The notes: a model not told the origin generated them from the sequence alone. A stretch of DNA of 21,766 nucleotides from Candidatus Magasanikbacteria bacterium GW2011_GWC2_45_8 (GCA_001001925.1 LCLH01000002.1:1-21766); one strand, 5' to 3'. Shown: positions 14,199-21,589, counted from the stretch's first letter. A program made the numbers and translations.

Positions 14199-15046
14199 TG
14201 AATCTTTCAATCATAACCGTATCATGGAATGTCAAAGATAAATTGCGCGAGTGCGTTAAATCAGTTTTTGAAAATCGCGGTGATTTGGAAATTGAATATT
14301 TTGTGGTTGACAACGCTTCATGCGACGGTACGGCTAATATGCTTGCGAGTGAGTTCTCGCAAGTGCGCGTGATTGCAAATAGCGAGAACAAAGGTTTTGC
14401 ACGCGCTAATAATCAGGCAATCAAGCAAAGCACGGGGGAATTTGTGTTGCTTTTGAATCCGGATATGCGCGTGTTGCCGGAAACTTTGCCGCGCATGGTC
14501 GCGTGGATGCGTGCGCACGCACGCGCGGGAGTGGCAAGCGGTAAGCTTCTTGATGAGGAAGGGCGCATAAATAAAGAAGCGACTCCGCGGCATTTCCCCT
14601 GTTTTTTTGATCAAGCGGCAATTATGCTCAAAGTTCCGCATTTATTTCCTCATGTCTTGGATCATTACCTTTGGCGGGATTTTGACGCGGAAAAAGAGCA
14701 AACAGTAGATTCCGTTCGCGGGTCGTTTTTTATGATTCGCCGCGAAGTTTTGGATGCGCTCAAAGGGTTAGACGAGCGGTATTTTATCTGGTTTGAAGAG
14801 GTTGATTTTTGCAAGCAAGTGTGGAATGCCTGTTTTGAAGTATGGTATGTGCCGAGTGTAACTTGCGTTGACTATGTCGGACAAAGTTTTAAACAACAGA
14901 CGGGAATGTGGCGGCAAAAACAGTTTACCAAGTCCATGGTGCAGTATTTTGAAAAGTGGCATCCGTGCGCCGCTGCGCTGGCGCTGAAGCTGTTGCGTCC
15001 GCTCGCGCTTTTTTTGACATGGATTTTTATCAAATTCAAACTATGA
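14198..15046 (+). CDS. GT2 glycosyltransferase (rhamnosyltransferase-like)
   Basis: This 282-residue GT-A fold transferase builds surface glycans from NDP-sugars. It shows SIITVSWNVKDKLRECVKSV at the N-terminus, VVDNASCDGT (Asp38-Asn39), ANSENKGFARANNQA, the metal-binding LLLNPDM (Asn87-Pro-Asp89), RGSFFMIRREVL and the acceptor/catalytic region WFEEVDFCKQVW. A hydrophobic end (about 255-282) may dock it to the membrane. It is the first of four GT2 genes and starts on the last base of rmlD, so their synthesis is coupled, fitting use of the sugar made by the operon. Donor and linkage cannot be read from the sequence. Confidence 0.9.
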   Translation: MNLSIITVSWNVKDKLRECVKSVFENRGDLEIEYFVVDNASCDGTANMLASEFSQVRVIANSENKGFARANNQAIKQSTGEFVLLLNPDMRVLPETLPRMVAWMRAHARAGVASGKLLDEEGRINKEATPRHFPCFFDQAAIMLKVPHLFPHVLDHYLWRDFDAEKEQTVDSVRGSFFMIRREVLDALKGLDERYFIWFEEVDFCKQVWNACFEVWYVPSVTCVDYVGQSFKQQTGMWRQKQFTKSMVQYFEKWHPCAAALALKLLRPLALFLTWIFIKFKL

Positions 15047-16152
15047 AATTGATTGTGCAGCTGGTGGTGTGGAACGGAAAAAAATATTTGCCGTATTTGT
15101 TTGACTCGCTCGCCGCGCAGACGTTGAAAGATTGGCATCTGATGATTTTGGACAATGGCTCATCGGACGGAAGCGCCGAGTGGCTTGAACGCCACGCCCA
15201 TGAAGCCGGCGCGCCGTATACGTTTCAGGCGCAATCGGAAAATAGCGGGTTTGCGGGCGGGCATAATATGCTGTTCAAAAAATCACGCGCGGAGTTTTCC
15301 GGCGCGTCTTATGTGCTTTTGTTGAATCAAGACATGTACGCGGAGCCTGATTGTTTTAAAAAAATACTTGCGTTTGCCGAGCGTCATACGGACGCGGGAG
15401 CGTTCTCTCCGAGGCTTATGCGCTGGAATTTTTCCGCGCTCGCGGCTGTGTCACCGGAGGCACTCGTGCGTGGCGGCACAGATGGCGCACTTGAGCAAAG
15501 TAAAACAAACTTTGTTGACACGCTCGGGCTGAAGGCGTGCTCCACGCGCCGCGTGATTGATTGGCTGACAGGTCGCCTCTATTCCGACGCGCTTTTGGTG
15601 CCGTACGCCCGCAGGCGAAATGATGGGGGAGTGGAAGTGTTTGGCGTCTCCGGCGCGTTGCCACTTTACCGAGTCTCTGCCTTACACTCCGCTCTGTGCG
15701 ATGGAAATTTATTTGACCCGGATTACGGGAGTTACAAAGAAGATGTGGATTTGGCATGGCGGCTACGGCTTGCCGGCTGGCGTGCGTTTACGGTGCTTGA
15801 CGCGGTTGCGTATCATGACCGCACCGCGGCGGGGCCACAGGATACAAGCGACCGTGCGGCGCGTGCGCAATATCAAAAAAAGCCGGATTATGTGCGGTCT
15901 CAATCGTATCGCAACCACCTGCTCACGCTCTTTAAAAATGAGCTGTGGCAGAACCTTCTTATTGACGGGGTTAGTATTTTTTGGTATGAATTAAAGAAAT
16001 TCGGTTATTTATTGGTACGCCACCCGCATCTTCTAGCGCGCGCATGGTATGATATAATACGGCTTCTGCCGCGCACGTTCAAAAAACGCCGCGAAGCAAT
16101 GCATCACAAGAAGATTGGGTGGATGATTTTGCGCCGTTGGTGGGATGTATAA
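15043..16152 (+). CDS. GT2 glycosyltransferase
   Basis: This 369-residue member of family GT2 begins MKLIVQLVVWNGKKYLPYL. It has ILDNGSSDGS (Asp37-Asn38), SENSGFAGGHN, LLLNQDM (NQD at 95-97, the DxD position), FGVSGALPLYR, and YGSYKEDVDLAWRLRLAGW carrying the ED acceptor motif. The segment at about 125-200 (ALVRGGTDGALEQS to VPYARRRNDGG) is longer than in the other three GT2 proteins of the cluster. I chose ATG 15043, which overlaps the previous stop by four bases (ATGA), over an upstream ATG inside that gene. It is followed by a 139-base gap that holds a strong secondary structure, the only sizeable gap within the GT2 run. Confidence 0.9.
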   Translation: MKLIVQLVVWNGKKYLPYLFDSLAAQTLKDWHLMILDNGSSDGSAEWLERHAHEAGAPYTFQAQSENSGFAGGHNMLFKKSRAEFSGASYVLLLNQDMYAEPDCFKKILAFAERHTDAGAFSPRLMRWNFSALAAVSPEALVRGGTDGALEQSKTNFVDTLGLKACSTRRVIDWLTGRLYSDALLVPYARRRNDGGVEVFGVSGALPLYRVSALHSALCDGNLFDPDYGSYKEDVDLAWRLRLAGWRAFTVLDAVAYHDRTAAGPQDTSDRAARAQYQKKPDYVRSQSYRNHLLTLFKNELWQNLLIDGVSIFWYELKKFGYLLVRHPHLLARAWYDIIRLLPRTFKKRREAMHHKKIGWMILRRWWDV

Positions 16153-16164
16153 TGTAGATCAAGA

Positions 16165-16276
16165 AAATGCTTGAGATAAGAGCTTCGAGGGGACTACGAG
16201 CCGCGACGGCGGTGAGTCTGAGCAAAAATTCAACAGAATTTTTGTGTGCCCCGAGGGGCTATTGTCTCAAGCATTT
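16165..16276 (+). ncRNA. Candidate structured RNA: long helix closing a three-way junction
   Basis: Arms 16165-16192 and 16249-16276 form a near-continuous helix of 28 positions. The base AAATGCTTGAGA pairs perfectly with TCTCAAGCATTT, then come AGC/GCT, two G·T pairs, and CGAG/CGAG with tandem G·A/A·G mismatches (16187-16188 with 16253-16254), then a GGGG/CCCC end. Inside are two further hairpins: GACT (16192-16195) with AGTC (16215-16218) enclosing GCCG-CGA-CGGC (16200-16210), and a perfect 9-bp stem CAAAAATTC/GAATTTTTG (16223-16231, 16236-16244) with loop AACA. It occupies most of a 139-base gap in an operon where other junctions are overlaps or about 20 bases. There is no T-run right after the helix, so it is not a standard terminator. 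Strand is assumed from the operon. It could be a leader regulator, an mRNA processing or stability element, or a MITE-like insertion. Confidence 0.5.
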
Positions 16277-16291
16277 AATAAGTAACTTTTT

Positions 16292-17110
16292 ATGCCGCAC
16301 GACATTTCAATCGTCATTGTCAACTATCTCATGAAGGAAGACATTGAGCGTTGTTTGCATACGCTCAAAGAAGACCTCCGTGGTTCAACGCTGGACGTGA
16401 AAGTGGTGGTGGTTGATAACACTCCGCAAGATGGATGCGGTTTGATGCTCAAGAAAGAATATCCGTCCGCGGTGTATCTTCCGCAACCTTCCAATCTTGG
16501 TTTTGGCAGGGCAATCAATATCGGCATCAAAGCGGCGGCCGCACGCTATTTTTTTGTATTTAATCCGGACACGCGTTTTCTTCCCGATACACACACTATG
16601 GAAAATTTGCATAGTTTTATGGAAGAACATCCCAAAATCGGAATGATCGGCCCAAAATTATTGAACGAAGACGGTACACTCCAGTACTCATGCTACAGGT
16701 TTCATCAATTTTGGATGCCGCTTTTGCGCCGTTCCAGTTTGGGCGCGCATCGCCGTTTCCGACGCGCGGTGGATCGTTTTCTTATGAAAGATTTTGATCA
16801 CGCGAGCATGCGGCCGGTTGATTGGATTATGGGGTCGGCCATGTTTGTGCGCGCAAGTATGATGGAAGAAGTGGGTCTGATGGACGAGCGATATTTTATG
16901 TATTTTGAAGACGCAGACTGGTGCCGAAGATTTTGGGCGGCGCATTTTCCTGTGTATTATGTGCCATCTATTGTAATTGTGCATCGCCATGGTCGTGGAA
17001 GTGCAAAAGAGAGCGGGTTGTTTCGTTCCATTTTAAAAAATAAATTAACGCGCACACACATCAAGAGCTGGTTGAAGTATATGTGGAAATGGCGTATGCT
17101 AAAGGTATAA
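16292..17110 (+). CDS. GT2 glycosyltransferase (rhamnosyltransferase-like)
   Basis: This 272-residue GT2 enzyme has SIVIVNYLMKEDIERCL, VVVDNTPQDG (Asp42-Asn43), PSNLGFGRAINIGI, FVFNPDTRFL (Asn91-Pro-Asp93), IGMIGPKLLNEDGTLQYSC, DWIMGSAMFVRA and YFMYFEDADWCRRFW (ED acceptor motif). This arrangement, including the GPKLLNEDGTLQ stretch, is typical of rhamnosyltransferase-type GT2 proteins. It ends with a basic stretch. The gene follows the structured element by 15 bases; the sequence just before its ATG (taactttttATG) has no Shine-Dalgarno site. It resembles the GT2 at 14198 most closely among its neighbours, so the two may come from an old duplication. Confidence 0.9.
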   Translation: MPHDISIVIVNYLMKEDIERCLHTLKEDLRGSTLDVKVVVVDNTPQDGCGLMLKKEYPSAVYLPQPSNLGFGRAINIGIKAAAARYFFVFNPDTRFLPDTHTMENLHSFMEEHPKIGMIGPKLLNEDGTLQYSCYRFHQFWMPLLRRSSLGAHRRFRRAVDRFLMKDFDHASMRPVDWIMGSAMFVRASMMEEVGLMDERYFMYFEDADWCRRFWAAHFPVYYVPSIVIVHRHGRGSAKESGLFRSILKNKLTRTHIKSWLKYMWKWRMLKV

Positions 17111-17120
17111 TTTAAAACCT

Positions 17121-18212
17121 ATGAAACCACGAGTCGCTTTTATTTACCTTTCATTTCATTGCGAGCCATACATGGATGACGTTGTTTCTTCAATGGAAAA
17201 ATTAACGTATCCAAAGGATAGCGTGGAGCTGGTGGTGGTGGACAATCCGCATCCGGAATACGGGTCTTCCGTGCGATATCTTGAGGGTAGAGTAATGCCG
17301 CTTTCAGAAAAAACAATGCCCAAGGTAACTGTGATGGCAAACAGTGAAAATTTGGGTTTTTCCGGCGGCAACAATGTTGGCATCCGCTACGCGCTTGAAC
17401 AAGGGTTTGATTATATTTATTTGTTAAATAACGACGCATTTGGCGCGGCGAATTTTTTGGAGCCGCTCGTAGACGCAATGGAAAGCGACGCAAAAATCGG
17501 AGCAGCACAGTCGCTTATACTTTTGCATCCGGAAACATCGCTTATCAATTCCGCAGGCAACCGTATGCATTATCTGGGTTTTGGATTTTGCGACGGGTAT
17601 CGTGCGCGCGCCGCTACATATGATATGCCTGCCGTCAAAGAAGTTAATTACGCGAGCGGTGCGGGGGTGATGATGCGCGCCTCTCTCTTGAGGGGACACG
17701 GGCTCTGGGACGAAGATTTTTTCTTATACCATGAAGATTTGGAGTATAGTTATCGGCTTAAAAGCAGAGGATACAAGATGGTGGTGGTGAAAGGTTCCAT
17801 TTTGTATCATAAATATCAGTTTGGCCGCAGTATTGCAAAGTTTTTTTGGATGGAACGCAATCGTTACGGAGTTTTGTTGATGTTCTACAAGTGGCCTACC
17901 CTCATCTTGATTTTGCCTATGATGCTTGTAATGGAATTAGGTCTTTTGTTTTTTGCGTTGAAAAGCCATTCAATAGATGTACGAGTTAAGGTGTATCGTT
18001 ATTGGCTACAAGCAAAAAATTGGAGTTTGTGGCTGGAGAAACGCCGCCGTATTCAAGAAAAACGCACCATTTCCGACCGCGTATTGACACGCGACATGGC
18101 AACGAAAATTTTGTTTCAAGAGGAAGAAATGCGCAATCCGTTGCTATTGTATGTGGGCAATCCGATCATGACGCTGTATTGGAAATTGATTCGTTTGATT
18201 TTATGGTGGTAA
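17121..18212 (+). CDS. GT2 glycosyltransferase with C-terminal membrane segment
   Basis: This 363-residue GT2 protein contains VAFIYLSFHCEPYMDDVVSS, VVVDNPHPEYG (Asp41-Asn42), NSENLGFSGGNNVGI, YLLNNDAFG (Asn103-Asn-Asp105 at the DxD position), NYASGAGVMMRASLL, and FFLYHEDLEYSYRLKSRG with the acceptor motif HEDLE. A hydrophobic stretch at about 253-278 (LLMFYKWPTLILILPMMLVM) is followed by a basic, soluble tail, so it is probably held at the inner face of the membrane. It begins ten bases after the previous GT2 stop and its end overlaps rmlA by ten bases, so it belongs to the same transcript. Confidence 0.9.
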   Translation: MKPRVAFIYLSFHCEPYMDDVVSSMEKLTYPKDSVELVVVDNPHPEYGSSVRYLEGRVMPLSEKTMPKVTVMANSENLGFSGGNNVGIRYALEQGFDYIYLLNNDAFGAANFLEPLVDAMESDAKIGAAQSLILLHPETSLINSAGNRMHYLGFGFCDGYRARAATYDMPAVKEVNYASGAGVMMRASLLRGHGLWDEDFFLYHEDLEYSYRLKSRGYKMVVVKGSILYHKYQFGRSIAKFFWMERNRYGVLLMFYKWPTLILILPMMLVMELGLLFFALKSHSIDVRVKVYRYWLQAKNWSLWLEKRRRIQEKRTISDRVLTRDMATKILFQEEEMRNPLLLYVGNPIMTLYWKLIRLILWW

Positions 18213-19291
18213 AAAAAGCGATTTTAACCGGCGGGGGGCACGCAACGCGCTTGCGGCCGATAACTACCACTATCAATAAGCATTTGATTCCGCTTGCCAA
18301 CAAGCCCATGATTTTTTATGCCATAGAAAAGGTGGTGGAGGTGGGCGTGCGAGAGATTGCCATCAATGTTAATCCGGGTGAAACAGAATTGCAAAAATAT
18401 GTGGGCGACGGCGGGCACTGGGGAGTCAACATCCGCTATTTTGAACAAACCGGCGGGCCGCAAGGGATTGCGCATGTGGTTTCTTGCGCGCGAGATTTTT
18501 TGGGAGACGATCCTTTCATTTTCTTTTTGAGCGATAATATTATTTTGGGTTCGCTGAAAGAAATGGCGGACAAGTTTACCCGCGGCGGCTATAGCGCGTG
18601 CCTTGCGTTTGCGGAAGTGCCGGACCCGGAGCGTTTTGGAGTGCCAGAGTTTGATGAATCGGGCAATTTAAAGCGCGTAGTGGAAAAACCAACGCATCCC
18701 GCGTGCAATATGGCACAAACAGGCATTTATTTTTATGATAAGCATTTTTTTGACGCGTTTAGCAATATCAAAAAAAGCGATCGCGGCGAGTATGAAATTT
18801 CAGACATAAACACATGGCTTTTGGAAAATGGTTTTAAAGTGGGGTGGGAAAAGGTAAAGAGCTGGTGGAAAGATACCGGCAAGCCGATTGATTTGATTAC
18901 CGCAAATCAGCTTTTGCTTGATCAGCTTAATGATGCTGATTTCCAAAATAACGCCGTTATAGAACAAGGCGCGCGTATTGAAGGCAAGGTGTCCATGGGG
19001 CACGGCACGCGTGTTGGTCCCAAAGTGGTTATACGAGGGCCTGTGATAATCGGTGAGAATTGTGTTTTGGAGGATTGCATTATCGGCCCTTATGCCACAA
19101 TTGGTGCCGGTACGGAAGTGTACAGCGCGGAAATAGAACACTCAATTATTTTTGATAATGTGGATATCAACTGTCCGTTGCGGATTTTAGACAGTATCAT
19201 TGGCAAAAACGCCACAATTATCTCTGGACATCAGATTCCGCAGGGCGGGCACAAGATGTTGTTGGGAGACAATACATCTATTGAAATGTAG
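18203..19291 (+). CDS. rmlA: Glucose-1-phosphate thymidylyltransferase, long form
   Basis: RmlA joins glucose-1-phosphate and dTTP to give dTDP-glucose, the first step of the pathway whose later enzymes lie upstream. The 362-residue protein has the nucleotidyltransferase entry AILTGGGHATRLRPIT (6-21; the common GxGTRL is HATRL), NKHLIPLANKPMI, TGGPQGIAH, the metal-binding FFLSDN (Asp111), VVEKP (159-163) and WWKDTGKP (Asp224). Residues about 253-340 carry hexapeptide repeats of a left-handed beta-helix (VIRGPVIIGENCVLEDC), marking the long form rather than the 290-residue short form. I chose ATG 18203 because the family starts right before KKAILTGGG; an earlier in-frame start at 18002 lies in the upstream gene. 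It is the last gene of the operon and is followed by a terminator. Confidence 0.93.
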   Translation: MVVKKAILTGGGHATRLRPITTTINKHLIPLANKPMIFYAIEKVVEVGVREIAINVNPGETELQKYVGDGGHWGVNIRYFEQTGGPQGIAHVVSCARDFLGDDPFIFFLSDNIILGSLKEMADKFTRGGYSACLAFAEVPDPERFGVPEFDESGNLKRVVEKPTHPACNMAQTGIYFYDKHFFDAFSNIKKSDRGEYEISDINTWLLENGFKVGWEKVKSWWKDTGKPIDLITANQLLLDQLNDADFQNNAVIEQGARIEGKVSMGHGTRVGPKVVIRGPVIIGENCVLEDCIIGPYATIGAGTEVYSAEIEHSIIFDNVDINCPLRILDSIIGKNATIISGHQIPQGGHKMLLGDNTSIEM

Positions 19292-19319
19292 TACACAGTG
19301 AAAAGAAAATGTTAAAGCC

Positions 19320-19348
19320 CCTCCAACTTGACAAGTTTGAGGATTTTT
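19320..19348 (+). terminator. Intrinsic terminator of the polysaccharide operon
   Basis: CCTC-c-AACTT pairs with AAGTT-t-GAGG (one C·T mismatch; 19320-19329 with 19333-19342), followed by ATTTTT. It lies 28 bases after the rmlA stop. Its apex contains the TTGACA used as the -35 box of the next promoter. Confidence 0.65.
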
Positions 19349-19357
19349 GAGTATTAT
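19328..19357 (+). promoter_or_regulatory. Sigma70-type promoter for the 19424 Nudix gene
   Basis: A consensus TTGACA (19328-19333), an 18-base spacer and TATTAT (19352-19357) predict a start near 19364 and a leader of about 60 bases. The -35 box is inside the hairpin that ends the preceding operon. Confidence 0.7.
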
Positions 19358-19423
19358 ATAAAGTCCGATACACAATGTTCGGGCAAGTAAAAACCACAAG
19401 CACAAGAAGGAGAAGGTGTAGCG

Positions 19424-20062
19424 ATGTTTGAAATTCAAGATATTCCGGATACGTCTGGGTGTGGTTGGGTTGTGAAGATAGACGGTACCGTGCGACGTGT
19501 TCAAAGGATTGAACTCGGATCAACGTTTGGTACGCTCATATATGGCCGCCGACCGGAGGGTTATGATAGTTGGGTCTTTTACGAGCAGGGTGGAGGTGGC
19601 GCGGTAACCTTGCTGTATGCCTATACCCCATATGATGAGCTTATTGTGGGGCTTCTGCTAGAGAAGCGCGCCAACATGGGTGATGTTCCCGTCTGGTGCG
19701 CGATCGGCGGATTCATTGATCCTTGTGAGACGCATGAATTGGCGCAGGTTCGTGAAGCCGATGAAGAGGCTGGTCTTGGCTCGTTGAGAGTCAAGGAGTT
19801 CACAGGCATGCGAACGAACTCCAATAGAGCCTTTTTCGTTGCTGATGCCAGCGAAGGCGAAGGCGTGCATGCCTACGGCATGGAGGTACCGTTTGAGTGG
19901 CTCACTCCGGACGGTAAGACATTCCGGTTTCAGGACACTAATCATTTTAACCACAAAAAGGCCTCTGCTGTGCGGTTTTTCCCATGGCGCGAGGCAATCA
20001 ACCGCAGTCCGGACGCGCTCGCACGGTCTGCTATCGCGCAACTGCTCGCGGCAGTGATGTAA
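19424..20062 (+). CDS. Nudix hydrolase with its own promoter and terminator
   Basis: This 212-residue protein has a textbook Nudix box, G96-x5-E102-x7-R110-E111-x2-E114-E115-x-G117-L118, in GGFIDPCETH to EADEEAGL. Before it come LLLEKRANMGDVPVWCAIGG; after it come TGMRTNSNRAFFVAD and a C-terminal part with VRFFPWREAINRSPDALARS. The N-terminal 60 residues do not match a domain I know. The substrate is unknown. It differs from its neighbours: it is monocistronic, has a purine-rich Shine-Dalgarno region (AAGGAG at 19407-19412 and AGAAGG at 19411-19416) where most genes here have none, and shows more balanced codon use. This fits recent acquisition or high expression. Confidence 0.85.
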   Translation: MFEIQDIPDTSGCGWVVKIDGTVRRVQRIELGSTFGTLIYGRRPEGYDSWVFYEQGGGGAVTLLYAYTPYDELIVGLLLEKRANMGDVPVWCAIGGFIDPCETHELAQVREADEEAGLGSLRVKEFTGMRTNSNRAFFVADASEGEGVHAYGMEVPFEWLTPDGKTFRFQDTNHFNHKKASAVRFFPWREAINRSPDALARSAIAQLLAAVM

Positions 20063-20087
20063 CACCACTCGCCCCAACTCCAACCTC

Positions 20088-20114
20088 CCTACGATTTAAC
20101 CCGTAGGTTTTTTT
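20088..20114 (+). terminator. Intrinsic terminator after the 19424 Nudix gene
   Basis: CCTACG (20088-20093) and CGTAGG (20102-20107) form a 6-bp stem with an 8-base loop, followed at once by seven T (20108-20114). There is no matching T-run on the other strand, so it serves the plus strand only, stopping transcripts before the convergent PEGA gene. Confidence 0.8.
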
Positions 20115-20133
20115 ATGTAGGGTGTTAGGTGGT

Positions 20134-21471
20134 CTATTGTATCTCCAACATAAACAGCCCCGCGGGAGTAGTGTAAAATATTTTTGTACTCAATTTGTCC
20201 ATTGAGATATTGCTTATGGAAGGATCCGTCAAAAGCGTAATGGTATTGCGCTTGTCTCTGTTGTCCAGTTCCATGATACTTAATTTATTTTCAATGTAAA
20301 AAAGATAGTAGGGAGTATTATAGAGAGGGAGTGAAAATGAGGGCGCTTTGGCATAACGTCCAAGAAGCGTAGATTGATTTTTAGTAGAATTAAACACGTT
20401 AATCTCTTCTTTTCCGGAAGAAAGAAACACTTCATTTTTTGTTCCATCGCCAAACATTCCGGTGTTTGCGTTGAGTTCAATAAATTGGCTGGCACTATTT
20501 TTTGTGTTGAGCAACCAAATTTTGTCTGTAGTTTTATTGAGAATTGCTATAAAACTTCGAACGCTTCCTGGCAGTAATGCGTAGTCGCCTTTAGGCAGTG
20601 TAGAGAGCTTCTCTGACGGTTTTAAAATGAGCCGATTAGTGAGACGAGTAACTTCAACTCCCGTTGGTGTTGAAATGAGCGTGATAACGCCAATAGGGGT
20701 TACTTCAAACGATTGAACAAACTCCTGAAGCGGGCTCATTTGCGACGAACTCAAAGATATTTTGACAAGCTGTGCATTCATTATCCCATAAAGAATTTCA
20801 TCGTCTGAATTATCAAAACGGGGGTGAATGAGCGGTGCCCCCGCAAGCTTTAAGGTTGTTTTGGTTTGTTTTTTGGTGTCTGTTGGTACTACAAGAGAGC
20901 TGTTTTGGTTTGTGAGATTTGTAACTAAAATATATGAATTATTTGCCGACCATGAAATTTGCACCTGTGTTAGATTTTTTTCCGGAGATGTATAGAGCGT
21001 GTCTTGCTTTTCTCCGGAAGATGAAAATATTTCTATTGTTTGAGCGTCGCGCACAACCGCGATATGTTCTCCTGTATGGTCTAACGCGTAGGCATTAATT
21101 ATTCCGTTTACTAATGATTGAGGTTTTGATTGCTTAAAAAGCGTGATATCGTATGCAAGTGTGCTTTCGAGGCTTTGAACTTCCAGATTTTTTGTCCAAG
21201 AAAAATAACCCGGAAGTTCAACTCGTACCGTATACACATTTGGAGCAAGATCATTGATATAGAGTGGCGAGCTGTTTTTTTGTTGTTGATTATTGAGATA
21301 TACGTTGGTGTTTGTTGGATATGTCTTAATTCCTAGTACGCCCACCTCTCCTATTTTCTTTTTTTGCCAATTATAGCGGAATCCGCTTGTGTATAAAAGC
21401 GTTACCGGCGCAATAATAAAGAACGCCAAAATAAAGCTTATAGTTATGACGCGGCGAGTAAAGAGGGTCAT
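20134..21471 (-). CDS. Membrane-anchored PEGA-domain protein with beta-propeller-like region
   Basis: The 445-residue protein has an N-terminal basic segment (MTLFTRR) and one membrane helix (about 8-28), then a PEGA domain at about 45-102 (GIKTYPTNTNVYLNN, APNVYTVRVELPGYFSW). The remaining 340 residues are rich in short beta strands with blade-like repeats (HTGEHIAVVRDAQTIEIFSS, NLTQVQISWSANNSYILVTN, KGDYALLPG, LSTKIFYTTPAGLFM) and resemble a degenerate TolB/WD40-type propeller. It would sit outside the cytoplasmic membrane; PEGA domains are found in surface-associated proteins. Binding of a protein or glycan partner is the likely role, with no catalytic motif seen. I chose ATG at 21471 over an in-frame TTG at 21486. 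It is convergent with the Nudix gene and divergent from the gene starting at 21588. Confidence 0.82.
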   Translation of the reverse strand: MTLFTRRVITISFILAFFIIAPVTLLYTSGFRYNWQKKKIGEVGVLGIKTYPTNTNVYLNNQQQKNSSPLYINDLAPNVYTVRVELPGYFSWTKNLEVQSLESTLAYDITLFKQSKPQSLVNGIINAYALDHTGEHIAVVRDAQTIEIFSSSGEKQDTLYTSPEKNLTQVQISWSANNSYILVTNLTNQNSSLVVPTDTKKQTKTTLKLAGAPLIHPRFDNSDDEILYGIMNAQLVKISLSSSQMSPLQEFVQSFEVTPIGVITLISTPTGVEVTRLTNRLILKPSEKLSTLPKGDYALLPGSVRSFIAILNKTTDKIWLLNTKNSASQFIELNANTGMFGDGTKNEVFLSSGKEEINVFNSTKNQSTLLGRYAKAPSFSLPLYNTPYYLFYIENKLSIMELDNRDKRNTITLLTDPSISNISMDKLSTKIFYTTPAGLFMLEIQ

Positions 21472-21479
21472 TGTGTATA

Positions 21480-21508
21480 TTGTCAAAAAGAGTGAGCTTT
21501 GCTATACT
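21480..21508 (+). promoter_or_regulatory. Sigma70-type promoter for the gene starting at 21588
   Basis: TTGTCA (21480-21485), a 17-base spacer and TATACT (21503-21508) predict a start near 21515 and a leader of about 73 bases. The -35 box touches the 5' end of the divergent PEGA gene. Confidence 0.55.
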
Positions 21509-21537
21509 AATAATATCATTTTTTCGATTTTAATAAT

Positions 21538-21589
21538 ATAGCCATTCTTTTATAGAACGGCTTTAAGGTTAATAGAAACAGCAGGCTAT
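21538..21589 (+). promoter_or_regulatory. Leader with alternative hairpins, one covering the start codon
   Basis: GCCATTCT (21541-21548) can pair with AGAACGGC (21554-21561), with one A·C mismatch, to form a local hairpin. Alternatively ATAGCC (21538-21543) can pair with GGCTAT (21584-21589), which overlaps the ATG at 21588. The two pairings share GCC and exclude each other. Translational control is an inference only. Confidence 0.3.

Noticed and set aside
15416..15757. A minus-strand ORF of 113 codons
   Set aside because: It is antisense to a GT2 gene and made of low-complexity Arg/His/Pro-rich sequence; there is no promoter or ribosome site.
16181..16220. Resemblance of GAGGGGACT to a SAM-I riboswitch core
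   Set aside because: The GGCAACC segment and the four-way-junction layout are absent, and the element is followed by a glycosyltransferase rather than a methionine gene.
16165..16276. Integron attC site
   Set aside because: No GTTRRRY/RYYYAAC core sites at the ends of the palindrome, and no integrase or cassette array nearby.
18002..18202. A 67-residue N-terminal extension of RmlA
   Set aside because: It overlaps the end of the GT2 gene in another frame and is unlike any RmlA N-terminus; the family starts at the ATG at 18203.
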